From Phoronis australis (lineage: Eukaryota > Phoronida > Phoronidae): a DNA stretch of 64,000 bases. Positions 1 through 12,875 of this stretch are shown piece after piece. The translations under genes and the position numbers were made by a program. Numbering within the stretch: position 1 is the stretch's first letter; the number at the start of each line of letters is the position of its first letter. A model generated the notes under the pieces. The model was not told the origin of the DNA, searched no databases, and saw only the letters and a program-made list of their open reading frames with translations. The stretch covers positions 566,578 through 630,577 of the forward strand of contig NMRA01000119.1 in assembly GCA_002633005.1 (NCBI GenBank). Reading direction: 5' to 3'.

Positions 1-970
1 ATATGTAATCCATATTTCTAAAAATCGATGTAGCCACATCGCTTCCAGTTTAACCATAGTGCGTTTGAGGTGTCATCATTCGTTCTGAAACTCATTGAAA
101 TCACGTACGCATCTCGGTTCGTGGACAGCTGTCGATTTATTTATTTTTTACTTTATCGAATTATGTCTTTCACTCTTATGAAACCGGTCTCATTTCCGTA
201 CCGTCATAGGTTTCTATTTCCGTTACCAACAGCAACATCGAAACCACCATCGATTCAAAAAACGCTTCAGAGATTTTCCGGGATGGCCATCCCAAAAAAT
301 TGCGAATTCAAAAATGGCTGCATGTCACATTGTTTGTGGTTTGGGTTGGTAACGGAAATCTCTCCGAGGAATATTATGAGACCGATTTTATGATGACAGG
401 GTGACATGCAGTTTTCTGAAGCAGCTGCAAACCCGTGTTCTCTTCATGAAGCGAACTTTTAATGTAGACAACTTAGTATCGCTATAAAATTTACTCATTA
501 AGAAGTGTTCTCTAGATCTGAAAAAATTGACAGTTCGCTATCCGTTGAGTACCATGCTCAGTGCTTAAAATGACACTCCGTGAGAAGCTTGTAGAGCCTT
601 GTTTCAAGCATTTGTGAACTACCACTCCTTTCGAAGTCTTGAAACAATATCCAATTTGAAAAAGGAAAAATCTGATACCAATTTCATAGTGGTAAAGGGT
701 GGTAATCAAATGTTGGTTTTCAGTCGTGATGTAGATCGAGTTTACTGCAGCTTAAACTTTCGCTTAAATAAACGTAGAATTTTTATCGCTGCTCAAAGTC
801 AGAAAGTCATTGACATTGACGCGCGCACACGCATCGATGAGTGGTGCACGTGTTAATTTAAGTTTTCAGGTTTACCGTGTGCATATTTTTGCAAGAAAAA
901 ACACCGCGCTCTGCAGAACGCAATGACACCTGCGCCCTTCAGTGGTTACGATGTCCAGTTCCGCCGTGCT
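1..970. other. No gene recognised
   Basis: Only short frames of random composition are present. I see no splice-bounded exon, RNA gene or clear repeat boundary. The stretch ends at the TTAA that opens the first MITE copy. Confidence 0.5.
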
Positions 971-1708
971 TTAAAAAGGCGTGGAACGCGAAAGCTCGTC
1001 AAAAATATCTTTTAAACAATTCGCGACGAAAGTACCGTTTTGCAACTTCTAGTACAGAGCAATTCACTTTTCAGTGAGGAAATTTTCCGAAAAAATCACA
1101 AAATTCACGATTTTTGAAACACGCACGAAGGAAAAACTATGCTTACCACAGAGTTTCTGATTTCCCTCCCACCTATGATAAATGCGCGCATGCGCTCACT
1201 GCCGTTTGCTTTAGGTCAAAGATCGCGTTTTCCATATAAGGGAAATGTGCTACGTTTATGACAGGCCATGTCAAATAAGAAGACGTGCTTCGCCTTGTGG
1301 GAGAAAAATCGACGAACTGGCCAGCAGTTGACATATCGTGTTTTTTTTTTCAGAGACATTTATTAACTCAACCAACCAGTACATAGTTGTGCGACAATAT
1401 GACATCTAGTTTAGTGTACATCAAGCAAATTACGAACATTATCGGACCCTATAAAAGCTAGTTAGGGAAAAAAGACCACCTTGCCTGGATCATTGTAAAT
1501 ATTTTTTCCAGGTTGTAGTAATCACATACCTCACGTAAAAATGACTGGTTCTGAAATTTGGAAAATGCTTTGATATCAACAGAAATTAAAAATCTTTACG
1601 AGCCAACCCTAAAAATACCTGGTGAGCAGGTTGAATTCTGTTTCAGTGGCAAAGAACCACTTTCAATATTGCAATTTAGTCCGTTGATCGCGTTCCAGGC
1701 CTCTTTAA
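971..1708 (+). mobile_element. TTAA-flanked MITE, copy A
   Basis: Both ends carry TTAA (971-974 and 1705-1708). Just inside are inverted ends close to AGAGGCNTGGAACGCG: AAAGGCGTGGAACGCG on the left, and GCGTTCCAGGCCTCT before the right TTAA. The body matches the copies at 8037-8616 and 30768-31393, including the stretch reading GTGGGAGAAAAATCGACGAA. TTAA flanks are the hallmark of piggyBac-type insertion, so I infer a non-autonomous piggyBac-like element. This copy holds about 200 extra bases (roughly 1345-1540) missing from the other two. No transposase frame is present. Confidence 0.75.
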
Positions 1709-3940
1709 CTTGACGCCAATGTTTCAAATGTGCTTTCGGCTTAAGGGACACTATCGGTTTTACAACTGAAAACGTATTTTCGCACTTATTGTTGAATTGG
1801 AGTTTATTTGCTTATACCGGATCTATAAAACAACAAAATCTGTTGTGTTTTTGTGATTTTTTTACAAATCATCAATCCCGCTGTTGTCTGTTAGGCATAC
1901 CGCTGAAATCAGGGCCGGAGTCTTTATCATTTACTTTTCTCGCCCATGTCTCTCTAAACAGAAAATCACGAAATTTGTTAATTAAGCTCACTAGACTGCT
2001 TGTAGCATCGGTTTCAACATTCAGTTGGCATTGAGGGATACCCTCAGATTGAACTACAGGTGTCAAATTTTGGACGTACTGACCATTTCTGTGTTTTTCT
2101 GAAGCATTGTTTGGCTTGTGAACGCTTCTGATGTACTTCGTGGCAAGGAAAATAAAATCTTGTGATAGATTTTGAAACCAATTTTGGAGTGATAAGTGTA
2201 TAGTTTTGAGTCTAAATGGGATGAAATGCAGTCCAAGCAGTGCCAATCAGGTCATGCCGAAATCGCAAAATTCAAACTGGATTAACAATCAATTAATTCC
2301 ATTCGGCCCATGGCCTGATGACGTGTTATTAGGAACGCTAATTCGCCGTGTAAAAATTAAAAAAACGACGGGTTTCTACGGTGGCACAAAGATGGCATTG
2401 AAAAAAACTAATATTAACATAATTTTTCGAAGTTTTTACCAAAAACCCCACTTTTCTCCGCTGAGAAAAGATTTTCTATCATCTTTAGGCCACCGTTAGT
2501 TCCACCTCAAAGTAAGAATAAGACAATGGTGAGTATGACGCTGCATGACACGTTGAAAAGGGTGATAATAACAAAAATCTCAACATTAAAATTAGCCGAG
2601 TAGTAACATGCAGTACCAACACAGACGCTAGTCCAGCGATGGCAATTTCTAATAATAGAATATCAGAAACAATGATAATGTGAAGACTGTATTACATCAT
2701 ACGTTGTACCTTAATTAGACTGTGGACACGGCACTCACGCAAGCAAGCATGGTCACGTTTGATACGTGAATCAATTTCCTGCTCAAGTGATTTCGGTTCC
2801 TGCAGGATGAGACCCCGGATGAGACCAGATTCGTCTGGCGCTATTCTTCGCGACTCTTGTAACGCGATTAACAGCTTCTGTTTGCAGAAGTCGGCGGTGT
2901 TTCACTGATGGGTCATTATCAGTGAAAGGTGTCACGCTGAGCGATTATAGTTACAACAGTGGCAGATATTTTCAGTAATTAGATTTCATCTCGATATCAC
3001 AAGAATACGGTTGCTGTTTCACTTTTGAACCGACTGTCTTCAATTAAAGCGTTGGATTAGTCATTATGAAGCTATGCGTTTGTTAGTTGACTTATCGAAG
3101 TAATCATAAAACTTCATTGTATTTACTGATGTGAAGTTGATAGTAAGACAACGTGATCTGGCTTTTAATTTTCTTAAACACTTAGCACAGTTTTTGCGAT
3201 TAAAACGATTAATGACAATCTCACAAACTTCAACACATTAACATTGGCCACTGATAATTCTTCCCGTCGAACAACACATTTACTTTTTGCAACTCCTTTC
3301 TTTCCCATATTTTAGACATGAAAATGATACAAAACGTGATTTACTGAATTTTTTAGTCACGCTCTGCCCATTCTTTCATTATTTTTGGTGGGCAATTATC
3401 ATCATAGATACAAAAGTTTGATTCTAGAGTTTATATTTAATGTTTATCACTAGTCTTGCATCCCGGCGCTTGTGCAATCTTTAAGGTTCGTACCACTGAT
3501 TGACATGTCCAAACATGTCCAGTTGGTTTTCGTGACCACATGACGTTGCTAAAACTTAAAAAAGTGCTCTTTCTTTCCGTTAACTTTATTCTTCAAGTGT
3601 ATGGAATTACCATGGTTAAATTTTCAACATTGTGTTATCGTCGTATGTAAATTATTTCAGTATCGATATCTGTGTACGAATGTCCTGTTGGCAATGAAAT
3701 TTGAAAATGTTTGGAGATGGCGATGTCACGTCATGAGACCGGTATTGAAAGTTTCATGTTAATTATGAGTTCCGTGGCGTTGCATGAAGTCATGCTTTAG
3801 GGAATTCTCACTTCAGAGTTGTGTTGAAATTTTTCGGAATAAATAGCTGAGGAGCATTTAGCGAGTACTTTCAGAGAACCCTCTGTTACCTCCTACTTGA
3901 AACCTGCAAGAATTTAACTTGCTTGCTCTCGGACAATTCC
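1709..3940. other. No gene recognised; small hairpin
   Basis: No exon or element was recognised. A perfect 10-base inverted repeat, TTTCACTGAT and ATCAGTGAAA, flanks an 8-base loop at 2898-2925. The decamer GGATGAGACC occurs twice near 2806-2826. Confidence 0.45.
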
Positions 3941-3949
3941 TCACAAGTT

Positions 3950-5060
3950 CATTTTGCATAAGAATGTAACAATGCGGCTGCACTTTCAATCAAAATGTAG
4001 TCATGACAAAGACCCAAAATCTATGTGGTCTACACTTAAGCCACTCTTTCAGGGGTGATTAAAATAATGACATTGCACTCAATTTAGTCACTGGGTCATG
4101 AAAAATCGTCCTACTGAGATCACTGAAGTTTTAGCATATAATTACTTTACTGACAGCTTACATTAGTCTTCAACAATCATCCTGACCCAGGGGGCGCGGT
4201 CAGCTATTCTGATCACCCAAGTGTGTTTGAGATCAACCAAACTAATTTGTCATCTCATCATGGATCTTTCGAGTTTGAAAATTGTAGCCAGTCTGGTGTT
4301 TTACATGAACCTCAAACGGTTGAATCCTCATAAGGCTACGGGATTTAACAACATACATCCATAATTTCGCAGGCTTGGTGCACTGAAAGTTCTACTTCTC
4401 ACCCTACACTTTTTATAATAAATACATTAAACCGTCTTTTTACCCATGGTTTCTGAACCTTAAGAAAAGCAACAGGCTTAACTTGGCATGTTACTGGCCT
4501 GTCAGTGTTACCCTCGGCAAACTAGGTTTTAGAAAGACTTCTGTGTAGCCAATTCCATGTTTATTTTGAAACTGAGCAAAATCTCTGCCAGGAAGAGTTT
4601 TAATGGCGAACTTGTTCTCTTGAGACTTATTGAGGTCCCAGGTCAGCCGTATGCACGGTGCCTACTAACCGATTTATCAAAAGCGTTTGATTACTAAGCA
4701 TGTACGGTGGCTCACATAAAACATATTCATTGTTACTTTCCTACTTGTCAGCAATGAGCAATGGATTAAAGTTGCCTCTGCACATACTAATTGGCACCGA
4801 CCTTTTTCTAAAGGTGTACACCCGGGGTTCTATACTGGGTACTCTATTAAGGTCTCATAAATACATTTCATACTCTAAAAGGCAAGTGCAAACTGTACAA
4901 CTACGCTGTATTATGATGATACACTTGTACACTTCGATAAATCTATAAGGGTGAAATTTTGAGAAACCCAGCTAAATGAGGCGATGAGATGGTTTTACTA
5001 AAACTATATGTTTTTCAATGTTGAAAAATTCAAAAAGTTCCCACCATAACCCTGTCTCTA
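3950..5060 (+). pseudogene. Degenerate non-LTR retrotransposon reverse transcriptase
   Basis: The three forward frames together carry a decayed LINE of the Jockey/CR1-like type, interrupted by many stops. In order they show a linker resembling DPKSMWSTLKPLF near 4009, a segment like NPHKATGFNNIHP near 4327, a segment like TDLSKAFDY near 4670, and a catalytic-box relative reading YYDDTLVHF near 4910. In this family the catalytic box is normally F/YADD, so the second residue is changed here. No single frame spans the domain, so it cannot encode an active enzyme. The 5' endonuclease part was not recognised. Boundaries are approximate. Confidence 0.7.
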
Positions 5061-5069
5061 AAAAAATTT

Positions 5070-6448
5070 TTAGTAATACATCTTAATAGATTTAATAGCC
5101 TTTAGTATACCTGTTGCTAAGAAACAAGACAAAAATGGAAAAAATAGTTTTCTGTTATTGGAGTTGTACGTCTCTGCCGTTGTTGTTATTACTGATGTGG
5201 TACTGAGGAGTTATGAGGAAAGTCCGCGGAGATCGCAGCCTCGAAAAGGTGCGCTTGTGGAGGCTGTAGTTAAAGCAACTTGACTCTGTAAAAGCAAAAT
5301 TTCGCCTCTAATGAGAAAGCGACTTTATACACTAAGGTTCGAAAACTATTACTATGTAGGCTTACGTAATCATCCGACATTGAACAAATGTTTTGACTCT
5401 GTGCCACTGGATCTGTCCAAATGTGAAGTTTTATATATAACTTCCAAGCGGAGGGGTACCTCAAATTTGTCGAAGTAAGAAATCGTGGGCAAATTCAGAA
5501 ATTAACATTTCGAACAGGGTGGGGATGTGGGCAACTCGTCAGTGGTATTGATTCTTAGTTTTTCGTCTTTTATATGTAAACTATTACTTTAGCGAAGTTT
5601 ACTGTCTTTTCGTTTCCGCTGAAAATATGGCCAAATGATTCGAGTCTTTCAACAATTTTTGTTGAGTTGGAAACGAAGTGCGCGCACAAAATGTTTTTAT
5701 AAATGACAATAGGATGATTAGTTAGATTCTTCGTCGCACGTGGGAAAATTAATGATTTGTTGAGGTCAAAGTGTCATGACCTTCCCTCGAAATGTAAACA
5801 AGTAATAACCCATCAAGGCGTGATGCTGTTTTTCAATAATCAATGCAAGTGTTTGTTTATTCAGTGTAGAAAAGAGACTCACACACGTACGAAAATACAT
5901 TTTGTTTTTTCGAGTTGAGAGCCCAGCGGAAAGACGAATTTTAATTTGCGTCGCACAGGTATCAATTTGTCTCCTTAACACAAGTCACAGTCAGTTTTGT
6001 TCACAAAGGTTCCTAGAATGACCTACAAACGCCTTTTTAAATTGTTATCGATCATAGAAAGCTCACCGCGCTACATTGCAATTAAGAAAGATTTAAAAAT
6101 AATCGCATCCGACAAACCAGTGTGATATTTCTGATGTCAAAGAACGCGTGGATAAATCTCCCTTGGGAAGAAATCACAGGAATTGTTAAAGATGTTTCCG
6201 GTAAAAATCAAACTAAAAAAGTGCACAGCTTCGAAACGAAAATGGTTAGAAAGTTTTGTGATAGTCATTTTTAGAGTTTCCAAATTGAACCGACCCTGCA
6301 CAGGAGCGCATAACACGGCAATGGACTATGGGACATATAACACTGACTTAAACCAACCCAATACAAACCACAAATGCATTTGACAAAATCCTGCCTTTTG
6401 GCGAAACATAACGTAGGCCGGTAAAATTACCATTTATTTAAAACTGAT
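5070..6448. other. No gene recognised
   Basis: I see no supported exon, RNA gene or repeat boundary. Reading frames are short and lack known motifs. Confidence 0.45.
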
Positions 6449-6704
6449 CATGCGCATTCCCAGCCTAAAGTATAGGGGGGGGGGGCGAATTGTTCGGTAT
6501 GTGGGCCTTTCACTGAAAAAAAACGGAGACTAAAAAACGGGGTACTGCGTTCAAACCTATGAGTTGTGCATTCACGCCGAATTTTTGTGGTCTTTAGTCT
6601 CGTTTTTTCGGACTTTTTGTTCCTCTGAGGCGGACTTTCTTTGCTCACTTCGGCAAATGTGGGGCTCGTTCGAGCCCCCCAAATCCCCCCCGGGTGCGCG
6701 CATG
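6449..6704. mobile_element. 256-bp MITE, copy 1
   Basis: The ends are inverted repeats close to CATGCGCGCACCC. The left end reads CATGCGCATTCCC and the right end reads GGGTGCGCGCATG. The flanks CTGAT (left) and CTCAT (right) match at four of five bases, consistent with an old 5-bp target duplication. The interior shares stretches with the copy at 24089-24342, such as AAAACGGGGTAC and CGGACTTTTTGTT. It has no coding capacity. Confidence 0.75.
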
Positions 6705-8036
6705 CTCATTTTGAATTAATATCTATCTTTCCCATCCGAAGAACCCAATGTACTAGAAATGTGGCAGTCACATGCAAAAGTAATTTCCAGCTAAACGGAT
6801 GTCACAGGCACGTGACTTCAAAACATCATTGCACTGTCACCTACCGGTATAGGAGGTCTATTCACCCGATCTGATTCTAAAGAGACGTATGCCGATTTAT
6901 GATCATGTTCAAGAGGTTTCAAATTTAAGTTTCTGGTTATCTTGTATGGCCCAGTCTTTCAGTCTCATCTCACTGAAACGTGTCGAGTGACTTGATGACA
7001 AAGTGTACTATGTAAAGCAATAACTTTCTCTTAAAAACCTTCTTCATGGTGTTTGGTGCGTGGTAGTTGTGCGCGCGCGCGTGTGTTTGGGCATGGGTGC
7101 GGCCTTGAAGGACTCTCGTACTTAGCTCTCGACCCTTACTCGGACAGTAACGACACCGCAGATCGATAGCTACGAGCTGAGCTGTGTGCTAGAACACAAC
7201 TCAGTTCTTAGCTCGATGGTGGTTACCCGTATGCACTGAGGAGCGAGGCAAAATACTCATTGACCTCATAATGATCAGCGCCAATGTAGTGCACTCGATT
7301 ACAATGAGGGAGCTATCGAAAAAGACTTTTGTCACGTCAGGTGATGAAATAATTCATTTCGAATGGCTAGCGATAGCAATCAGCAAAGCACTCACCTCAC
7401 ATCGCCCGTGTACTGTAAGGCTCATATCAAGTTTTTACGCTCGCCATGCACGTAAAGGAAATCTGACAAGTGAGATATTCAACTCACCGCCTCGCAAGGC
7501 AAAACCATTACGGTTCATCTTGCCACAGACGCGACTCATGAAATAAGCTCAATTGCATTCGAGGAGTGTAGCTCACCGCTTGTGGCGGCTCTTAGTGATT
7601 TCCGGGTCTGAAAAGAACTGGGATGACTACCTCGAAGCCACCTTATAAGTTACATCGAACCGTAACTTAAGCTTACGTTCTTCATTAGAATTACACGATT
7701 GTCGCAAACGACTAAATTGAAACATCTTAGATGAACTTATGGTCACCTTAGCATCACCGTAGCGCCAGATAACAGTACTTCATCGTATTTTGCAATTTCA
7801 GTGTGACAAATCCGTATTTAGGTAACACAATTGTCTATGATTTCCCAAATCATTTCAAAAATAAAATTAAATGCCCTATTTCAGAACACAACATATTTAC
7901 GATCGCCTTAGTATTTTCCCGTGTCACAGCTACATGTATGTCGACAGTCACAGCGTACACAATCTTATGTAATGTCTTTGGCTGTCAGACTCACCAACGC
8001 GTGTCATTTTAAACAAAATATGTAACAGCAATAACT
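6705..8036. other. No gene recognised; GC-alternating run and hairpin
   Basis: A short (GC/GT)n run lies near 7069-7087. An imperfect hairpin, with arms containing GAGCTGAGCTGTGT and ACACAACTCAG, lies near 7167-7206. No exon was recognised. Confidence 0.4.
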
Positions 8037-8616
8037 TTAAAGAGGCATGGAATGCAAAAACTCATAAAGATACCTCTTAACAGATCGTGGCGAATCTACT
8101 GCTTGGGGATACTAACGTGAGAGTTAATCACTTTAAATATTACAGGAACCTCTAAAAAATCGTCAGATTAACTATTTTTGAAATGAAGACGAAAGAAAAA
8201 CTCTTTTCATTACAATACAGTTTTCAAATCCTCCGCCCCTAATAAAGTATATATATGCGCACATGCGCTCAGAAAGTCGGATGCGCTACTGCTTGAAATT
8301 GCCATTGCTTTGTTTACATCAAAGGTCAAAGGTCACAATTTCTATATAAGGGAAGTGTGCTACGTCTAAGCCTTGTCATACCAAATAAGGAGACGTGCTT
8401 TCTCGTGTGGGAGAAAAATCGACGAAGTGACGAGCAGTTGACAGATCGTTTTTTTTTTGAAATTTGCAGCTAAAGGAAAAATGCTTTGACGTCAACAGAA
8501 TTTCAAAATCTTTACGAACAAACCGTAAAAATACCTGGTGAACAGTTAGACTTCTGTTTCAGTGTCACGGAACCACTTTGCAATTTAGTCTTTTTTCACG
8601 TTCTATGCCACTTTAA
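8037..8616 (+). mobile_element. TTAA-flanked MITE, copy B
   Basis: TTAA lies at both ends (8037-8040 and 8613-8616). The inverted ends are AGAGGCATGGAATGC and, on the right, CGTTCTATGCCACT before TTAA. The body aligns with copies A and C, including ATGCGCACATGCGCTCA and CCTGGTGAACAG. No transposase is encoded. It is the shortest of the three copies. Confidence 0.75.
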
Positions 8617-11248
8617 GAGGCTAACTACTATTTTCGTGCTAGATATGAACAGAAGTCGCATCAGTAAAAAGACAAATGGTATCATGTGATTTTCCAGCTA
8701 CTTAAAAATAATTTTTTGGTCAAAATTGTCTTTAAAATAGATAATGCAATAGCCGCTAATAACTTCGGAGTCTCTTCAATTCTAACTAGTAACGGTGTCA
8801 CGATTAGTATTGATAACGAGCATAAAGTTTGTCTGGTGCCATAACGGGCATAATTGTGACGTTATACAGTCACATGCGGGGTATCATGCGGAGCCATAGA
8901 AATAGAGCTCTACTGACATTTGTATACACCATTGGAACAATAAACGACTGCTTCGTTTGATACACCATAACTACACGACTCGAAAAAAGTTGCCAGTCGC
9001 AATGGAATTTAAATGCCGCAAGTGTAATTATTCGCAACAGGAGAAGACAAGACCACCAAAATTATCCCTCGTCATCGAGACACTGTTTCCCCGAGCTGCG
9101 TATGTGTCTAAGCTCCACAGTCAGGCGCAGCTTCACAATTTGGAGCATGCGCTCAATATTACAGGGTTTTTATATAACTGTGTTACCGCAACGCGTGTGC
9201 CCCAAGAAATTCTTAGAAACTGCATTAATTCAGATGTTGGTGCATGGGCCTAAAAACGCATGCGTATTGTGACGCTAAGGTGATTGAGACGCTAACTTAG
9301 GTGAACTTTAATGATGGCTTCGAATTAGTCACCCCAGAGGAGATTCGTTACTGCTTTGGGCATTGTCAATAATTAGTTAACCTGACACGGCTGCCTGTGC
9401 TGTCCATTTAATGCGCCGAGAATTATTGGCTCATCCAACCAATAATGAACTGCCATTTCTTCCCAATAGGGCCTAGATCACCGTGACTACATCTCCTAAT
9501 CCGCAAAAGGAACTACTTGTTACCTCCTGAAGGTAACCTTTTTACCAGAAGACGGGTTTAAATCACTTTTACCCAACGTATCTGTAGATTATGCCAATTC
9601 CTGGAGACTCTTCCGGTCTCTCTGATTCAATAGCTTTATGCGATAACCGTTGTCAAACTTCGCTACAATACGCTGACAGAGTGCTGAAAGGTGTGTCCGG
9701 ATTGAAAGCTCAATGTGCAAGCCAACTATAACGTGATCGGGCTTCAGCCACCCAATGGTTGTAGACAGTAAAGACAAGCCAAGCATCGACTGAGAAGACC
9801 AGGATTTGGGTCATTAAAATCTTCTTTGTGCCCATCCTGGCAAAAATTCTGGATTCACGGGTAACCAGCACACTGACAGACATAGTGCACCCCAAGTTAT
9901 AGTTCGCACAAGTGTAGAAATGAAAACTTTCAAGAGAATCCGGCAAACGAAAATAACCTCTGCTGTTTAAAAGGAGAGAGTTTTTTTAATCTCTGGCGAT
10001 CCACTGGCCGAACAATTAGCTAGAAAATACAGATGATGGTCCAAGGCTTGAAACCACTAGCAAAAGGAGATACATGCAAATACATCCTTTTACGATTTCA
10101 CTCAAAATCTTAACATTTAATCGACTACTCTTTTTATTTAAGACATTCTTTTAGTTATTTTCCAAAACACTGTAACTAAATTTCCAGCAAATTTTCTCTC
10201 CACGAGCTACAAATTGTAAAACCGGATTCACAATACCTTGTGAAATAAATCTGCAGATTATTTGTTTTTTAACGAGTAAAGACAACAATTTCACTCAGTT
10301 TCCTTTGTACTTTGGCCGTTTCGTAAAAGTATTTACCCGAAAAAAAAGAATTCAGATAAGAACGACACATGATGTCAACTATGTACTTTCTCACCAAAAA
10401 AAATGCGAATGTGTGGTCATTACCCAGATTTCGCTCAAAAGTGTTCGAAACGTGAAAATTTAATTCTTTTTAAGATAAAATTTTTTACCTCAGGTTCTTC
10501 GACAACTTCATGTCCTCGGACATCGACCCGCGATGTTTAGTTTACGCACAAAGTGGCGACCAGCGCACACACGCACAATAACGACTAGTACGACTTCCAA
10601 ACAATTACAAGAGCATATGATTAGCAGAGCCTTTCAACTAGTGAGAATATGACATCAAAGTGTTGCCACGGAAACTCGTTAATAGATTTCTGCTCGTTAG
10701 AAATAGCGAACTCAGGTGTTATTCCTGCGTTGGTTGGCTAGCGTGGGATCAAGCCAACGCGTGTGCCAGAGAATTTTTGAATGGAAAATACTTTCAAATC
10801 ATAATTTGCGGTCCTCAGAATTTGTCATGATCTTAAATTCAAAAATGAACTCGTGATTTAGTTTTGTTATCTTATTAGCCGCTAGTTTTAAAAATAAGGA
10901 CTGTTTTAAAAATTGTCGGGAAGTCAACTAAATGCCATTTTATTAGGCCTAATCATCAAAGCGCGTTTAGTTATACTAGCCTAACCCACTCACAGTCAAT
11001 TAACGGATACATTACGAATGGATATTGTATTAAAAGTATTTACATTTAATATATATTTGTACTGCGCTTTATATACGGTGGTGTCCAATGAAAAAATCAG
11101 AACTCATTGTGTATACATATATCTATGATATAAAATGCATTGTTTGCACAAAGTCCGTCTCCCCCGCTCCACTACAGACCTTCGTTGCGCCCGTTTCGGC
11201 ACCGCCTTGGTCCCAGGTATTGCACCGGCCCCCTATTTGGATTCGAAG
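8617..11248. other. No gene recognised
   Basis: AT-rich sequence with short frames only. A small hairpin built on GTTGGCT and AGCCAAC lies near 10733-10757. I found no exon, RNA gene or element boundary that I can defend. Confidence 0.45.
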
Positions 11249-11546
11249 CAGTGGCGGATCTAGGATACCATAAGAGGGGGGGCAACATGTTGTCTCGGGG
11301 AATCGGGCAAAGTGCGATTGTATGTGCAGCTCAGGCCCTAAGTTGCAGGAGCCGGGTGTGTGAACCATCTGTTCGGAAAACTTGCCGGTGGATTAAAAAA
11401 AGAAAAAAAAAACGGGGACGCCGCGATCGGGGGCACCCCCTTCTCCGCGTTCTAGTTGCTTACTCAGTATTTCCTCGCGCTTCACGCTGTCGCTGTTCCA
11501 TTTTTGCTTACGGCAGCCAGGGGGGGGGGGGCTAAATCCGCCTAAG
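11249..11546. mobile_element. GGCGGATC-ended MITE
   Basis: The left end CAGTGGCGGATCTAGGA and the right end CTAAATCCGCCTAAG form imperfect inverted repeats. Similar ends recur at 12393, 15942, 38027, 41199 and 55776. G-rich and C-rich runs lie just inside. The interior differs from the shorter copies, so this may be a distinct subfamily. The terminal CAGTGGCGGA resembles hAT-type ends, which is an inference. Confidence 0.55.
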
Positions 11547-12392
11547 CGAGGTGTCCTATTTTTTTCTCGCGGGCCGTTTTTTCGAGGACGGGGAGGGAGG
11601 GTGTCCAGTTTCGTACTGGCCTTGGTGACGTCAGTCGGTCGGCTCAAAGGTCTGGGTGACGTCACTACGTCGGCTTAATTTCACTCCCTCCGGCTACTGT
11701 AGCTTACATAATTCATCTGGCCTGTCGCCGCCAAAATAAATGATGCCTCATTAAAAATTTTTTACTCTTCTTTGAGTAAACTAAATTATTTACCCGGGTG
11801 TTGGAAAATTGGCGTTTTTCAGTTATTCTGCTGCTAAAATTGCGATGCGCTCTTTGGGCGCCATTGCGTCACAGCTATCGGGCCAATTTCCTTGTAATTC
11901 AATCAACTGTGGAGGTTGCGTACATGTCATAACAACCGGAAGTGGTTTCATTTCGTTAAAAGTTTTTACTATTTTAATACAAAAAAAACCAATTCCGAGA
12001 GATATCGCAAAGTTTTGGGAAATGGCGCGTACGTGCGCGTGTCACGAGATTGCACTATTTTCAAAACGACGGCAGAGAGGATTTTCCTTCGTTACAAAAG
12101 GCGGAGAATTCGGAAAAAATAACGTTTATTAGATTTTGTTTACTTCTATAAACGGCTGTAACGGGCACTGTGAATGTCGATTCATTCCCAGATTCTGCAT
12201 GCGCCCCTGCAGGTTGTTAGCTCTAAGTTTCACGACGAGGTGATGAGCTGAGCACCCGGGTTGTGTGAAATTTCGGTGTCTAACAGAGCTCTACACACGG
12301 CTACCTAGCTGCATGTTGACGACAGTCTTTATACAGCTAGCTGGCTTTCTACCTCAGTATGTACAGTTATGATGCAACTTTTGTAAATGCAT
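11547..12392. other. No gene recognised; paired CRE-like sites
   Basis: Two palindromic TGACGTCA sites lie about 31 bp apart near 11627 and 11658, in an imperfect tandem repeat with following CGGCT. They match the consensus CREB/ATF site, but no exon next to them was recognised. The rest has no supported feature. Confidence 0.35.
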
Positions 12393-12528
12393 CCAGGAGC
12401 GGATCCAGGATTTTGAGTTGGGGGTGTGGGCACGGCAAATAGAGTATTAGCCAGAAATGGCAAATGGAAGCTGGAGGAATTTGATGGGGGGCCATGGCCC
12501 CCTTGGCCTTCCTCTAAATCCGCCACTG
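12393..12528. mobile_element. GGCGGATC-ended MITE
   Basis: The left end reads CAGGAGCGGATCCAGGATTT and the right end CTAAATCCGCCACTG. Flanking octamers AAATGCAT and AAATCTAT match at six of eight bases, as expected for an aged 8-bp hAT-type target duplication. The body matches the copies at 38027, 41199 and 55776. Confidence 0.65.
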
Positions 12529-12875
12529 AAATCTATATACTTTGTGTACTATACAGTATTTTAAATGCATTCTTAGTTTTCACTTTAAACTGAAGAATGT
12601 CTTATTACCGTACTTTGTGTTACGGCAGGGTCAAATGTTCTGGAAAGAAATTTGTAATGCCTAGAGGAAGAATCCCACAGCCGCACACCTTAATTGCCTA
12701 CTAAAATCTGACAGGTGATAGAAATTCTGCTTGAAGCTTTGAACACGGTCTCTTCAAGAAGTTTTCCTGTCTCTTGCGATGAACACTCGATCGGGTCACT
12801 CTTAGGTGTAGCTCAGAAATGGTATTTCCTCTCGGCGTTTCCCACTAGGCTGCTACCCGTGCGAACGGCTAGTAT
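12529..12875. other. No gene recognised
   Basis: Short non-coding stretch between two repeats. Nothing further was recognised. Confidence 0.4.

Noticed and set aside
5200-5280. GAGGAAAGTCCGCGGAG, resembling a conserved RNase P RNA segment
   Set aside because: Only this one segment matches. I see no matching partner helices or other conserved regions nearby, and the metazoan RNA does not use exactly this string.
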